Positions 33,822 to 46,117 of a stretch of DNA of 64,000 bases are shown here, piece by piece. A program made the position numbers and the translations under genes. This DNA comes from Magicicada septendecula (Eukaryota > Arthropoda > Insecta > Hemiptera > Cicadidae): NCBI GenBank assembly GCA_034769895.1, contig CM068367.1, positions 314,277,986 through 314,341,985 of the forward strand. The letters run 5' to 3'. The notes below the pieces were generated by a model. It ran no database searches and was not told where the DNA came from. It saw only the letters and a list, made by a program, of their open reading frames with translations. The first letter of the stretch is position 1, and each line of letters starts with the position of its first letter.

Positions 33822-34879
33822 TGAGCTGTTATTAATTAATTACATAATAAAATACATATCAGACTTCCACTTACCGTCAATCGGTATTCCCGGGTCCAGG
33901 GTTGCGTCATACGAACGTTAGGATACAGGCGTAATTTTTAAGGTTGTGTGAATGATTTACACAACACATTTTTTATGAAGAGAATTAACATTTTAATTTA
34001 GTTTTGAATCATTTAAATACTTTACAAACTTTACTACATATAAAATATTTTCGTAAGAATTGATCCTTTGCTTGGGTTACATGATTATCACTCTTATTCT
34101 ATCTTATACTACGGCTTACCTTATTTTATATACAAACACACAAGACTGCCCAGCCTGCAATTTTGCACACACACAAAAAATTATACAACCCTTAACATTT
34201 TTTAATAATATCCTTCCCGGCCGGCACCGTGGTTGTCACGTGCACTCATCATTCCTTTAGATTTCTTTTTAGTAACATTGTTACTGTTATTTCACTGTTA
34301 TATCAAAAAAACTGATACAATTTAACTGAGCGCACTTGGCGCTGTGTCGGCCGACACAAACAGCAACGGACTGGGGAACGCTTCTCTCGGAGCTGGCGGA
34401 AACTGATATTCACCGCTAACGGATTTCGTCGTCGTTCATAGTTGATTTGTAGCATTTGACCGACTCTGTTCATGATATATAGTGGTTTTTTCGATAGTGT
34501 GTGCCGACGATATCTAGGCACTTCTGGTCTGATGTCATTAAAGAGGTGGTCCTTAGGTTTTCGTATCCGGCCTCATGGTAAATGAAACTGCGTAACATTG
34601 GTTTCCTGACATCTTGGGTTTTTGGATGGTAGCGTCAATCCGAGCGTATACCGGTGTAGTGAGTGCGTGCGCTGTCACACTCACGCACAGTTCTGAGAAA
34701 ACCTAGGGTGGTACAAATTCTTTGCCTGATTTCGCAACGTAATATTGCGTCATGCCTTTGTTCTAAAACTGTTATAGTCACCACGTGTTCTGTCACAATG
34801 GGATTAAAACTTGCACAATATTTTTATGAAACCCCGAAAATAAAATAAAATAAAATACCCCAAATTTTGACACGTTACA
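33822..34879 (-). repeat. Element A 5' LTR (1,058 bp)
   Basis: It has the same TGTAAC start and GCTCA end as the 3' LTR. It ends beside the ACTA duplication at 34880-34883. The copy at 51099-52156 appears identical. Confidence 0.95.
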
Positions 34880-34883
34880 ACTA
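34880..34883. repeat. Target site duplication of element A (right)
   Basis: ACTA, paired with 23541-23544. Confidence 0.95.
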
Positions 34884-36977
34884 TTAGTGTTAAATCATCA
34901 GATAGAGAGTTTCTATAAAATTGAATTATAAAAACAATCAATAATCATTATATGATTTTGTAAAAGATAGAAAATAGGATAAGGTTACATAATTAATGAC
35001 ACAAGGTCAAATAAGTTTAGTGGTAAGAATTTTCTATTACAATCTAAAAGATAATCAATGTTTATATGTTTGTTTTCCTTTGATGACACTAAAATAATTA
35101 TTACTCACTGAAGAGTATGAGTGGATAATATGTTTCAAATAAGTATGTGTTAAATGAATAAGAATTATGTTTTAATTACTAAGGTTTATATTCCAAATAA
35201 TTATGTTTAAAGGATAAGAATTATAGCTATGGGAATTGTTAAAACCATTAGATTTTATGTTATATGTTATAAGAAATAAGATTTTAATACCAACAGGAAC
35301 CAGTAAACAAGAAACAAACCATACATTCAAATACAATGACACTTAAAATGAGTTATGACAATAGACAAATTAATATAGGGAAACAATAAAATTACACATT
35401 ATGACAAGAACCAACTTAAACATTGAACAAGTGAACAGAATCTTGTATTCAAACAATCAGGACCCATTACAAGGAGAATAAAATGTAATATCAGTAATTA
35501 AAGAAAAATAATCAATTGCTGTTTAAGCCTATGCAAATTCCCAACTGTCAACAACAAAAAACTTCAATTTTATAGAATTAAACACTGACATTAGGAAGAC
35601 TAAACCACATAAACTATGAAATACAAATAGACAATCATGTTAAGACAGAAATATTATGATAATGATGTAAATTAAGAAAACAGTATAATTAAATAAAATT
35701 AACAAAACTGTCAAAATGTTGATACCTAAGTGAACACTATAATATTGGATGTCAAATTAATCCTTGAGCCAAAATGTGAACAGTGGTGATAATATTTACT
35801 ACTAAAAAGGGAGTACTGAAGATTAATTACATTTAGAAGATCTGTAACCAGTTTAAATAAAAATTCAAATACCCTAACAATACTCTTTAGCCAATTTCAG
35901 CCAATCAAAAACTTTGAGTAACCATGACAACAACCGAATATTGACTAATTTCAGTTAGGAACAATACTTCATGTAGTGACGCTAAACTGGAGAGACGCCA
36001 CGCCGTGAAGGGCCCAAATTTTCATTAGAAAAACAGTATAAGTGCCCACAATTTTGAGAAGGAGTAGCAGTACAACAGATGAGAGGCCATTACAACTAAT
36101 TTACACCAAGGACCAGCTCGGAATTAATCCAGACGACCGGAAAATACCTGTAGTTCGACTCGAAGAAGATGACAACCAATTTTGAGCCCAAGATCAGAAG
36201 TAGGAAGAATCCACATTGACACATTACTTCACATGGACGACTGACAATACCCATCATATCTACTAACGTTGAGTATTGCTGAAGTTATTTGATTATTATT
36301 ATAAAACAAATTCTCTTTCAAAAATTCTAACTATGAAATAAAACTCTCACTATCACTGAATATATTTTCAAGGATTAATAGAATAAAGAAATAACTTTGT
36401 AAACATTGAATGAACACATGATAACCTATGTTACACAACGACACTGTCACACTTCAACACCACAATATTTAATTTATAGTAAACCTTGTGTAATTTTAAT
36501 GATCACAAACTTTTAATGATATGTCCTAATTTTGTTATCTTGTTATGTAAACCTCTGTTTCGTACTTAAAAGAACCCAACTGGCAGATTTATTTTGTAAA
36601 ATAATAACCAGAGTCAATTGTAAACATTGCACTGCCAACCTAGCGCTCCGCAGAGCGAGAGATTATATTGCCGAGGCTAAAATTTTATTATAACAGTTAT
36701 TATTTTTATGAAGCGTTAACGATAATTAACAAGAAAAAGCCTAATAAAAAAGTGCGTGCTGATAACAAACTGTCCAGTATTTATTTGTAGAAAATATTAT
36801 GTATGTTTTGTTTACTAGCAGTGGGTCGACATAACCAACATTAATTCAAGTTGGCAACACGTGTTCCCCCACTCACACGAGAATCAGTTACAAGCCAGAC
36901 GGCGAAATATTCGAATTTTCGATAACAAATCACCATACTATACAAATAAAAACTTTTAATTGTTTTCAAGAAAAATA
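34884..36977 (+). mobile_element. B LTR 1, right part
   Basis: It continues the LTR after element A and ends AAAAATA, three bases before the primer site. LTR 1 differs from LTR 2 at scattered sites (CATCAG against CACCAG near 34896). No gene is seen. Confidence 0.93.
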
Positions 36978-36980
36978 ATT

Positions 36981-36998
36981 TGGCGCCTACCCGGAATT
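36981..36998 (+). other. B primer-binding site, copy 1
   Basis: TGGCGCCTACCCGGAATT. A second TGGCGCACCAACTAGTG motif lies about 166 bases further, at 37147. Confidence 0.75.
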
Positions 36999-37217
36999 AC
37001 TAACAGTGCGAGAAGGGACAGGTAAGGCACGCAGGCTACCAGACGCTCCCAATGACACAATTTACGTTCGATAAAACTAACAACTACACAAACGTTAAAT
37101 AAATATTTTTTATCCACACGACAAACCTACTTTGTTTATAACAAAGTGGCGCACCAACTAGTGAGGCTAGAATTACGATAGAATATCTAGCGGCAGGTAC
37201 GACAGAAGGTCAACAAG

Positions 37218-39119
37218 ATGAAGAGAGCATCATCATTAAGGCGGACGAAGGAGGCCGAAAAGAAAGTTCGAGCGGAAGAGAAGGAAGTGACTTCGGTAGA
37301 AGACGCCGAACAAATGTTACCTCCAATGGAACCAGTCAAACCTGTGCAGCCAGAAAATCAACCGGAGAAACCCGCACAACCGGAGGACGGGAGTTTACTG
37401 GGAATGATGAGAGTACTGATGGAAGATATCAAAGGAGAATTAAATAAAACGAACAACAATATAACGTCATTAAATGAAAAATTGGACCAGAACAGGGAAG
37501 AAATCAATAAAAATATAGAGTCGTTAAAAGGTGATAACCAAAAACTTAGCCAGCAAATGGCCGAAAATAGTAAGACCATGGAAGAAAAAATGGACGAATT
37601 GAAGCAAGACAACCAGAAAAATATGGAGGTCTTAAACGAGAAGATAGCTGAGAATAATGAGCGGATTAATAAGAAGATCGAGGAGGAAATGTCCGAGATA
37701 CACGGGAAATGGGAAGATACGAACCGTGAAATACAACAGACGAAGGAAGACTTCAGAGAACGGATGACCAACCTGGAAGAAGACAGCCAGATAGAATAAC
37801 AGCCGCAACCGACCAAAATATAACACAGGTACGGACAGATTTTGGAGAGAAATGCCGGGAGATCGACATCGCCGTAAACGAAGTTCGCGGACAAGGTCAA
37901 CAAAACAAAAACAGAATTGAAGAAATCCAGCAACGAGAGATTGCCAAAATCAGGGAGGAGCTGGAAGTAATTAACAACAGACCGCCAGTAATGACGCAGT
38001 ACCAGCACATGGACAACTGGGAACTAATTAACTTCAAACAATACCGGCGAAACCCGATGGAAATCTTGGAGAGAGTGGACGAACAACTGGCCAAGACTCG
38101 GGAGAATAGATGGACCATTATCCGAGGGTACCTGGACGAGTATTTTCGTGATATAAACGATAATTGGTGGACGGCCACGAGACATGATCTCACGAATTAC
38201 GAAGAATTTAAAGACGTGTTCAAAAGGAAATACTGGTCGGAAGCAACACAAAACATCGTGCGAGACAGTATATGTATGAGGCAGGTATGACACCACCAGA
38301 GGGACGACTTTCACGGCATATTTCCTGGGAAAGGTATGCCTAGCAAGGAATCTGGAGCCGAAAATCCCAGAAGAAAGTTTAGTGATGAAACTCGCCTTTC
38401 ATTACGAAGAAGGTGTCTCCAGAGCGCGGCTGGGTAGCCAAATTAAGACCATCCAATCCATGGCAGCTCTACTAGAAGATTACGAAAGGGAGCGTTATTA
38501 CCGTAGGAGCCGACAGCGGGACGACAGGGGCGAAAACAAAAATTTTCAGAACAGCTACCAATATAACAACAATAACTACCGTCCTAATTATAACAACCGT
38601 AACAATGCGAATAACCCGACTAACGAGTCGCATAATCGAACAAATAACAATCCGACCAGCCAACCAAATAACGGCTATAATAACAATAATAGGCCGAACA
38701 ATCAGAATAATCAATACAATCGACCAAATAATATACATCAACCCTATAGGCCGAACAACACCAGTTACAACCGGCCAAATTTCAACAGCAATATAAATGA
38801 CAATAGAAATCGCAACAACACAGATCGTAACTATCGTCAAGTGCATTATGTGAGGGCTGAAAGTGACGGTAGAAATAGATCATATTATCAAGGATGACGA
38901 AGTGCCGACCGAAATGCGTACGGACACCGATACAGTGATCGTAATTACGGACATGACACCAGAACCAACACGGGCCGGAGTCGAAGCCAAGAAGTGTACA
39001 GGCGTGACCGGTACGAAGAGGATCACAACCAGCCTGAACCCCGACCGTCAACAAGTGGAAGTCCGCCAACAAATCAGCAAGACGATCGTAACAATCAGTC
39101 CGAGATGACGTTAAACTAG
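37218..39119 (+). pseudogene. B gag, copy 1
   Basis: ATG 37218 opens 193 codons: Lys/Glu-rich start, a Pro/Gln stretch (about residues 35-55) and a coiled coil (about 60-190). A frame change near 37790 leads to the Gag core (to 38290; it contains NRWTIIRGYLDEYF and FKRKYWSE-like blocks). A second change near 38286 leads to the C-terminal part (38382 on), which is extremely Asn- and Arg-rich and lacks any CCHC knuckle. In this copy an additional TGA at 38895-38897 cuts the tail; copies 2 and 4 have CGA there. The stop of the full tail is TAG 39117-39119. The two frame changes are in all four copies, so the founder was already damaged or was read by an unusual mechanism. Confidence 0.82.
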
Positions 39120-39127
39120 GAGCGGCA

Positions 39128-40317
39128 GTGAAAAAACTACTGTACCCTCACTGAACCATTCTATTGGGTTAAATCGCATCGTTACTCAAACCAACGGTGA
39201 ACGCACAATTACAATCGTGCGCAATAATTATCTGAAGAATACTATAGAGGAACTCCTCGAAGAAGGTAACAACCAATCTGATAGTAAACATAACGAAATT
39301 GCTTATATTTCAACGCAAGTTAACGGAGTACCAGCACAAATTATGATAGACACTGGATCCAATATCTCATTAATCGACAGTATTGAGCTTCAGAAAATTC
39401 AAGAAGCAAGTAAGACAATTATACTTACGCTACCCATCAGCAACATTGTCCTCGTAGGAGCGACCGGACGACAAAATAGAACCGTCCGAAAACAAGTGCA
39501 ACTCGAACTGACAAGCAACGGACAAACCGTAACAATGACGTTCTTAGTAGCCAGTGGATTGCCATTCCGGATGCTAATTGGTTGCGATATGCTGCGCCAG
39601 TACTCAGCCATAATTGACCTGAGCAAATACAAACTTATTTTGAAGAAGAATGACATACAATGGGTAGCTGAACTGACCAATAGTGAAGAAATACAGCCAC
39701 ATGAAAAATGTACCATATCCAAAAGTACAGAAATACTGGAGAACATGTACTAAATAATGGGATTTATGACGAGACCGACAATGAAGAACTATGGCAAGAA
39801 AAACTCGAAGAAATCAGAACTTTCCAGAGAGAGAAAACGAGCGCTCAATTAACAACTCAACAAGCTGAACAACTGATCGAAGTATATAAGCGTTACAAGC
39901 ACGTATTTTCAAATACACCTGGAAAGGTCAGAGATTATCAGTGCGAGATTCAATTCCGAGAGCCTGTCAACTTGATAAAAACATCTTACCCGATCACAAT
40001 TTCCCAATGGCGAAGGATATTAATTCGATGAAGTTCAATTTCACAATAAAATATCAGAAAAGACTGACAAAATCAGAGAAAAATATAAGCAAATGCAACC
40101 GAAGCCCATACAATATCAGATTGGAGAGCAAATATTACTCAAAAACAGAGGATTACAAAGCACCATGGAAGGGATAGCCAAGAAGCTATTGTTACTGTAC
40201 ACAGGACCCTACATAGTAAGCAAAGACAACCAAAATAATACATATGAGATCGTAGACCTAAGGACACAAAGAATAAAGGGGACATTTAACCAAACCTCTA
40301 TGAAAAAATATTATTAA
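39128..40317 (+). pseudogene. B pol remnant, copy 1
   Basis: The stretch starts with the protease: IDTGSNISLI (about 39349-39378) and a LIGCDML block, then a linker and the first 25 or so residues of reverse transcriptase (HVFSNTPGKV, SYPI). At about 40010-40030 the sequence jumps to the last 100 residues of integrase, including a GPY/F module (LLYTGPYIV, about 40191-40217), stop at 40317. Reverse transcriptase, RNase H and the integrase core are missing. Copy 1 also has a missing T near 39142 and a frame change near 39704, both shared with copy 3. Confidence 0.85.
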
Positions 40318-40901
40318 AAAACGAGAAAAAACCATCCTGAAACCAATTAATAAATAACTAGTGTTAGACAGTAAGAAAAATAAACAAAACAAATAATAAA
40401 TAAAAAGATCATGTATGCCATACCCACTAATAATATCGAATCACGAAGAGCTAGAGAGTGTAAATAAAAGAAAAAGAATATAATTTGAAATAATGTATTG
40501 TATAAACTAAATAATAATGATGTGAAGAATCCTACAAATGATATTTATTTAATAGTCACACTAAGACTACTCGTATAATTTTATTAATGATTGACTGTAG
40601 ATAAGTCCAGCAATCAAATGTGTATTTTACGGCTGAGCAATGGAGTCAAAAGTACCCCTCCGATCCGATTCAATATAATGATAGGGAAAAATGTTAGGGA
40701 ATTAGATATCAAAGGGATAAGAACATTAAAATAAAATACGATACAAAGATCAAGAAGTATATGGACACTCAAAAATAAAAAGAACCTATTGCTCTAAAAT
40801 AACCAGTGATTGAGAAAGTAAAATGAAATAATGATTGATAATTCCAATCAAAAAACTGAACGATATTTGTTGAAATAATCAATTTTAGTGGCAGGGCAAT
40901 A
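40318..40901 (+). other. B 3' noncoding region, copy 1
   Basis: AT-rich and noncoding. The purine-rich AGTGGCAGGGCAATA directly before the LTR at 40902 is the likely polypurine tract. Confidence 0.75.
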
Positions 40902-43900
40902 TGTAATGGTACATATCTTCACCTAACCATAATGAAGAAAACATGACCAGATAAATTATTTAGTCATTAACACTAGAATAAAAAGGGATGAATTAGAATA
41001 GAAGAATGGGTGAATCAGAATAATAAAACGATCAGACATATCAAGGTAGTCAGAACAGTAACTTATATTAATAAAGTAATAACAAACAACCAACCAAAAT
41101 GGTAAATACAGAAATAAGACGATTTAACCTGAATAGCCCCAATAGATGGTAAGTGAGAGAGTAGAGCTAGCCCCAAAGGACCGAGAATAACAAATGATGA
41201 CAACTGCAAATAGACTAGGAATAGCCACCGCACCAACATAAGTGTAAATAAGAAGAATAGAGACTAACAGACAATTAACATGGAAGTGTAATGATACAAT
41301 CAGCCACAATAATAAGGAAGTGACGTATAGTGTATGACAAAAGAAAGTGAACTAAGAAGAGATACAAAACTTGTATTAAACCAAAGAAATAGACTCACTA
41401 ATGAAAATTGTATATAATATTAATAATTGTAAGAACAGACAAGTTAGAGATACTAATCATTGAGTACTTAATATATAGAAGGGCACAATAACCCAAACTA
41501 GATAGAGTAAACTATGACAAATCACATTAACATAATACTAACATATCAGTGATACAATAAAACACGATAGAATGAGAGTAGTAAATTGTAATGATGGTGA
41601 ACATTTTCTAAATAGATGTAAGAAAGAGAATTTTTTAGTAAGCAATACAGTAATATTAACCCACCAGTAACACTAAAAGAAGTTTGAGTGTAAGGTGTTA
41701 GTGAATACCCCAAAGTGAGAATAAACCCCCATTAAAAAGTGATAAAAAACGCTGATAAAGCAGTGTCTAAGTTTATAAGTGAATAAACTAAATTATAAGT
41801 GATAAGTTATGTGTGTTAATTAATATTGTAGGCCTAAGGGACAATTCATAGTTTTAGGAAAGTTAAGAAACATAGACTATTAGTGTGAAATCACCAGATA
41901 GAGAGTTTCTATAAAATTGAATTATAAAAACAATCAATAATCATTATATGATTTTGTAAAAGATAGTAAAATAGGATAAGGTTACATAATTAATGACACA
42001 AGGTCAAATAAGTTTAGTGGTAAGAATTTTCTATTACAGTCTAAAAGATAATCAATGTTTATATGTTTGTTTTCTTTTGATGACACTAAAATAATTATTA
42101 CTCACTGAAGAGTATGAGTGGATAATATGTTTCAAATAAGTATGTGTTAAATGAATAAGAATTATGTTTTAATTACTAAGGTTTATATTCCAAATAATTA
42201 TGTTTAAAGGATAAGAATTATAGCTATGGGAATTGTTAAAACCATTAGATGTTATGTTATAAGAAATAAGATTTTAAAACCAACAGGAACCAGTAAACAA
42301 GAAACAAACCATACATTCAAATACAATGACACTAAAAATGAGTTATGACAATAGACAAATTAATATAGGGAAACAATAAAATTACACATTATGACAAGAA
42401 CCGACTTAAACATTGAACAAGTGAACAGAATGTTGTATTCAAACAATCAGGACCCATTACAAGGAGAATAAAATGTAATATCAGTAATTAAAGAAAAATA
42501 ATCAATTGCTGTTTAAGCCTATGCAAATTCCCAACTGTCAACAACAAAAAACTTCAATTTTATAGAATTAAACACTGACATTAGGAAGACTAAACCACAT
42601 AAACTATGAAATACAAATAGACAATCATGTTAAGACAGAAATATTATGATAATGATGTAAATTAAGAAAACAGTATAATTAAATAAAATTAACAAATCTG
42701 TCAAAATGTTGATACCTAAGTGAACACTATAATATTGGATGTCAAATTAATCCTTGAGCCAAAATATGAACAGTGGTGATAATATTTACTACTAAAAAGG
42801 GAGTACTGAAGATTAATTACATTTAGAAGATCTGTAACCAGTTTAAATAAAAATTCAAATACCCTAACAATACTCTTTAGCCAATTTCAGCCAATCAAAA
42901 ACTTTGAGTAACCATGACAACAACCGAATATTGACTAATTTCAGTTAGGAACAATACTTCATGTAGTGACGCTAAACTGGAGAGACGCCACGCCGTGAAG
43001 GGCCCAAATTTTCATTAGAAAAACAGTATAAGTGCCCACAATTTTGAGAAGGAGTAGCAGTACAACAGATGAGAGGCCATTACAACTAATTTACACCAAG
43101 GACCAGCTCGGAATTAATCCAGACGACCGGAAAATACCTGTAGTTCGACTCGAAGAAGATGACAACCAATTTTGAGCCCAAGATCAGAAGTAGGAAGAAT
43201 CCACATTGACACATTACTTCACATGGACGACTGACAATACCCATCATATCTACTAACGTTGAGTATTGCTGAAGTTATTTGATTATTATTATAAAACAAA
43301 TTCTCTTTCAAAAATTCTAACTATAAAATAAAACTCTCACTATCACTGAATATATTTTCAAGGATTAATAGAATAAAGAAATAACTTTGTAAACATTGAA
43401 TGAACACATGATAACCTATGTTACACAACGACACTGTCACACTTCAACACCACAATATTTAATTTATAGTAAACCTTGTGTAATTTTAATGATCACAAAC
43501 TTTTAATGATATGTCCTAATTTTGTTATCTTGTTATGTAAACCTCTGTTTCGTACTTAAAAGAACCCAACTGGCAGATTTATTTTGTAAAATAATAACCA
43601 GAGTCAATTGTAAACATTGCACTGCCAACCTAGCGCTCCGCAGAGCGAGAGATTATATTGCCGAGGCTAAAATTTTATTATAACAGTTATTATTTTTATG
43701 AAGCGTTAACGATAATTAACAAGAAAAAGCCTAATAAAAAAGTGCGTGCTGATAACAAACTGTCCAGTATTTATTTGTAGAAAATATTATGTATGTTTTG
43801 TTTACTAGCAGTGGGTCGACATAACCAACATTAATTCAAGTTGGCAACACGTGTTCCCCCACTCACACGAGAATCAGTTACAAGCCAGACGGCGAAATAT

Positions 43901-43967
43901 TCGAATTTTCGATAACAAATCACCATACTATACAAATAAAAACTTTTAATTGTTTTCAAGAAAAATA
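40902..43967 (+). mobile_element. B LTR 2, shared by two internal regions
   Basis: A complete LTR of about 3,066 bp, flanked on the left by a polypurine tract and on the right by a primer site, so it serves as 3' LTR of copy 1 and 5' LTR of copy 2. Its terminal dinucleotide appears to be TA, not CA. It contains the uninterrupted ACTA site (about 41877-41880) that element A hit in LTR 1. The antisense open frame is broken here by an extra C near 41139. Confidence 0.92.
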
Positions 43968-43970
43968 ATT

Positions 43971-43988
43971 TGGCGCCTACCCGGAATT
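43971..43988 (+). other. B primer-binding site, copy 2
   Basis: Same motif as copy 1. Confidence 0.75.
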
Positions 43989-44207
43989 ACTAACAGTGCG
44001 AGAAGGGACAGGTAAGGCACGCAGGCTACCAGACGCTCCCAATGACACAATTTACGTTCGATAAAACTAACAACTACACAAACGTTAAATAAATATTTTT
44101 TATCCACACGACAAACCTACTTTGTTTATAACAAAGTGGCGCACCAACTAGTGAGGCTAGAATTACGATAGAATATCTAGCGGCAGGTACGACAGAAGGT
44201 CAACAAG

Positions 44208-46109
44208 ATGAAGAGAGCATCATCATTAAGGCGGACGAAGGAGGCCGAAAAGAAAGTTCGAGCGGAAGAGAAGGAAGTGACTTCGGTAGAAGACGCCGAA
44301 CAAATGTTACCTCCAATGGAACCAGTCAAACCTGTGCAGCCAGAAAATCAACCGGAGAAACCCGCACAACCGGAGGACGGGAGTTTACTGGGAATGATGA
44401 GAGTACTGATGGAAGATATCAAAGGAGAATTAAATAAAACGAACAACAATATAACGTCATTAAATGAAAAATTGGACCAGAACAGGGAAGAAATCAATAA
44501 AAATATAGAGTCGTTAAAAGGTGATAACCAAAAACTTAGCCAGCAAATGGCCGAAAATAGTAAGACCATGGAAGAAAAAATGGACGAATTGAAGCAAGAC
44601 AACCAGAAAAATATGGAGGTCTTAAACGAGAAGATAGCTGAGAATAATGAGCGGATTAATAAGAAGATCGAGGAGGAAATGTCCGAGATACACGGGAAAT
44701 GGGAAGATACGAACCGTGAAATACAACAGACGAAGGAAGACTTCAGAGAACGGATGACCAACCTGGAAGAAGACAGCCAGATAGAATAACAGCCGCAACC
44801 GACCAAAATATAACACAGGTACGGACAGATTTTGGAGAGAAATGCCGGGAGATCGACATCGCCGTAAACGAAGTTCGCGGACAAGGTCAACAAAACAAAA
44901 ACAGAATTGAAGAAATCCAGCAACGAGAGATTGCCAAAATCAGGGAGGAGCTGGAAGTAATTAACAACAGACCGCCAGTAATGACACAGTACCAGCACAT
45001 GGACAACCGGGAAGTAATTAACTTCAAACAATACCAGCGAAACCCGATGGAAATCTTGGAGAGAGTGGACGAACAACTGGCCAAGACTCGGGAGAATAGA
45101 TGGACCATTATCCGAGGGTACCTGGACGAGTATTTTCGTGATATAAACGATAATTGGTGGACGGCCACGAGACATGATCTCACGAATTACGAAGAATTTA
45201 AAGACGTGTTCAAAAGGAAATACTGGTCGGAAGCAACACAAAACATCGTGCGAGACAGTATATGTATGAGGCAGGTATGACGCCACCAGAGGGACGACTT
45301 TCACGGCATATTTCCTGGGAAAGGTATGCCTAGCAAGGAATCTGGAGCCGAAAATCCCAGAAGAAAGTTTAGTGATGAAACTCGCCTTTCATTACGAAGA
45401 GGGTATCTCCAGAGCGCGGCTGGGTAGCCAAATTAAGACCATCCAATCCATGGCAGCTCTACTAGAAGATTACGAAAGGGAGCGTTATTACCGTAGGAGC
45501 CGACAGCGGGACGACAGGGGCGAAAACAAAAATTTTCAGAACAGCTACCAATATAACAACAATAACTACCGTCCTAATTATAACAACCGTAACAATGCGA
45601 ATAACCCGACTAATGAGTCGCATAATCGAACAAATAACAATCCGACCAGTCAACCAAATAACGGCTATAATAACAATAATAGGCCGAACAATCAGAATAA
45701 TCAATACAATCGACCAAATAATATACATCAACCCTATAGGCCGAACAACACCAGTTACAACCGGCCAAATTTCAACAGCAATATAAATGACAATAGAAAT
45801 CGCAACAACACAGATCGTAACTATCGTCAAGTGCATTATGTGAGGGCTGAAAGTGACGGTAGAAATAGATCATATTATCAAGGACGACGAAGTGCCGACC
45901 GAAATGCGTATGGACACCGATACAGTGATCGTAATTACGGACGTGACACCAGAACCAACACGGGCCGGAGTCGAAGCCAAGAAGTGTACAGGCGTGACCG
46001 GTACGAAGAGGATCACAACCAGCCTGAACCCCGACCGTCAACAAGCGGAAGTCCGCCAACAAATCAGCAAGACGATCGTAACAATCAGTCCGAGATGACG
46101 TTAAACTAG
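44208..46109 (+). pseudogene. B gag, copy 2
   Basis: Same layout as copy 1, with the same two frame changes near 44780 and 45276, but the 245-codon C-terminal part (45372-46109) is open to the end because the codon at 45885 is CGA. The tail after the Asn-rich region carries Arg/Tyr/Asp repeats and ends in SEMTLN. An antisense frame of 318 codons over this gene is a composition shadow. Confidence 0.82.
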
Positions 46110-46117
46110 GAGCGGCA

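Larger units (their letters stand above)
23545..34879 (-). mobile_element. Element A: 11.3-kb Gypsy-type LTR retrotransposon
   Basis: The element is bounded by two LTRs (TGTAA...GCTCA on the minus strand) and 4-bp duplications. It has a primer site at 33803-33820 and a purine tract next to the 3' LTR. The order on the minus strand is gag, protease, reverse transcriptase, RNase H, integrase, which is the Gypsy (Metaviridae) order and not the Copia order. At least five frame changes split the coding part. A 3.8-kb noncoding region follows integrase. The 5' end from 32059 on is present a second time at 49336-52156 because of the tandem duplication. Confidence 0.95.

Noticed and set aside
36640-36665. 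Small GC-rich hairpin in the B LTR (CGCTC-CGCA-GAGCG)
   Set aside because: Only a 5-bp stem; too weak to call a regulatory structure.
44348-45304. 318-codon open frame antisense to B gag (also at 61626-62582, shorter at 37358 and 54635)
   Set aside because: Its Phe/Leu/Ser-rich content is the mirror of the Lys/Glu-rich coiled coil on the other strand; it is broken in copies 1 and 3.
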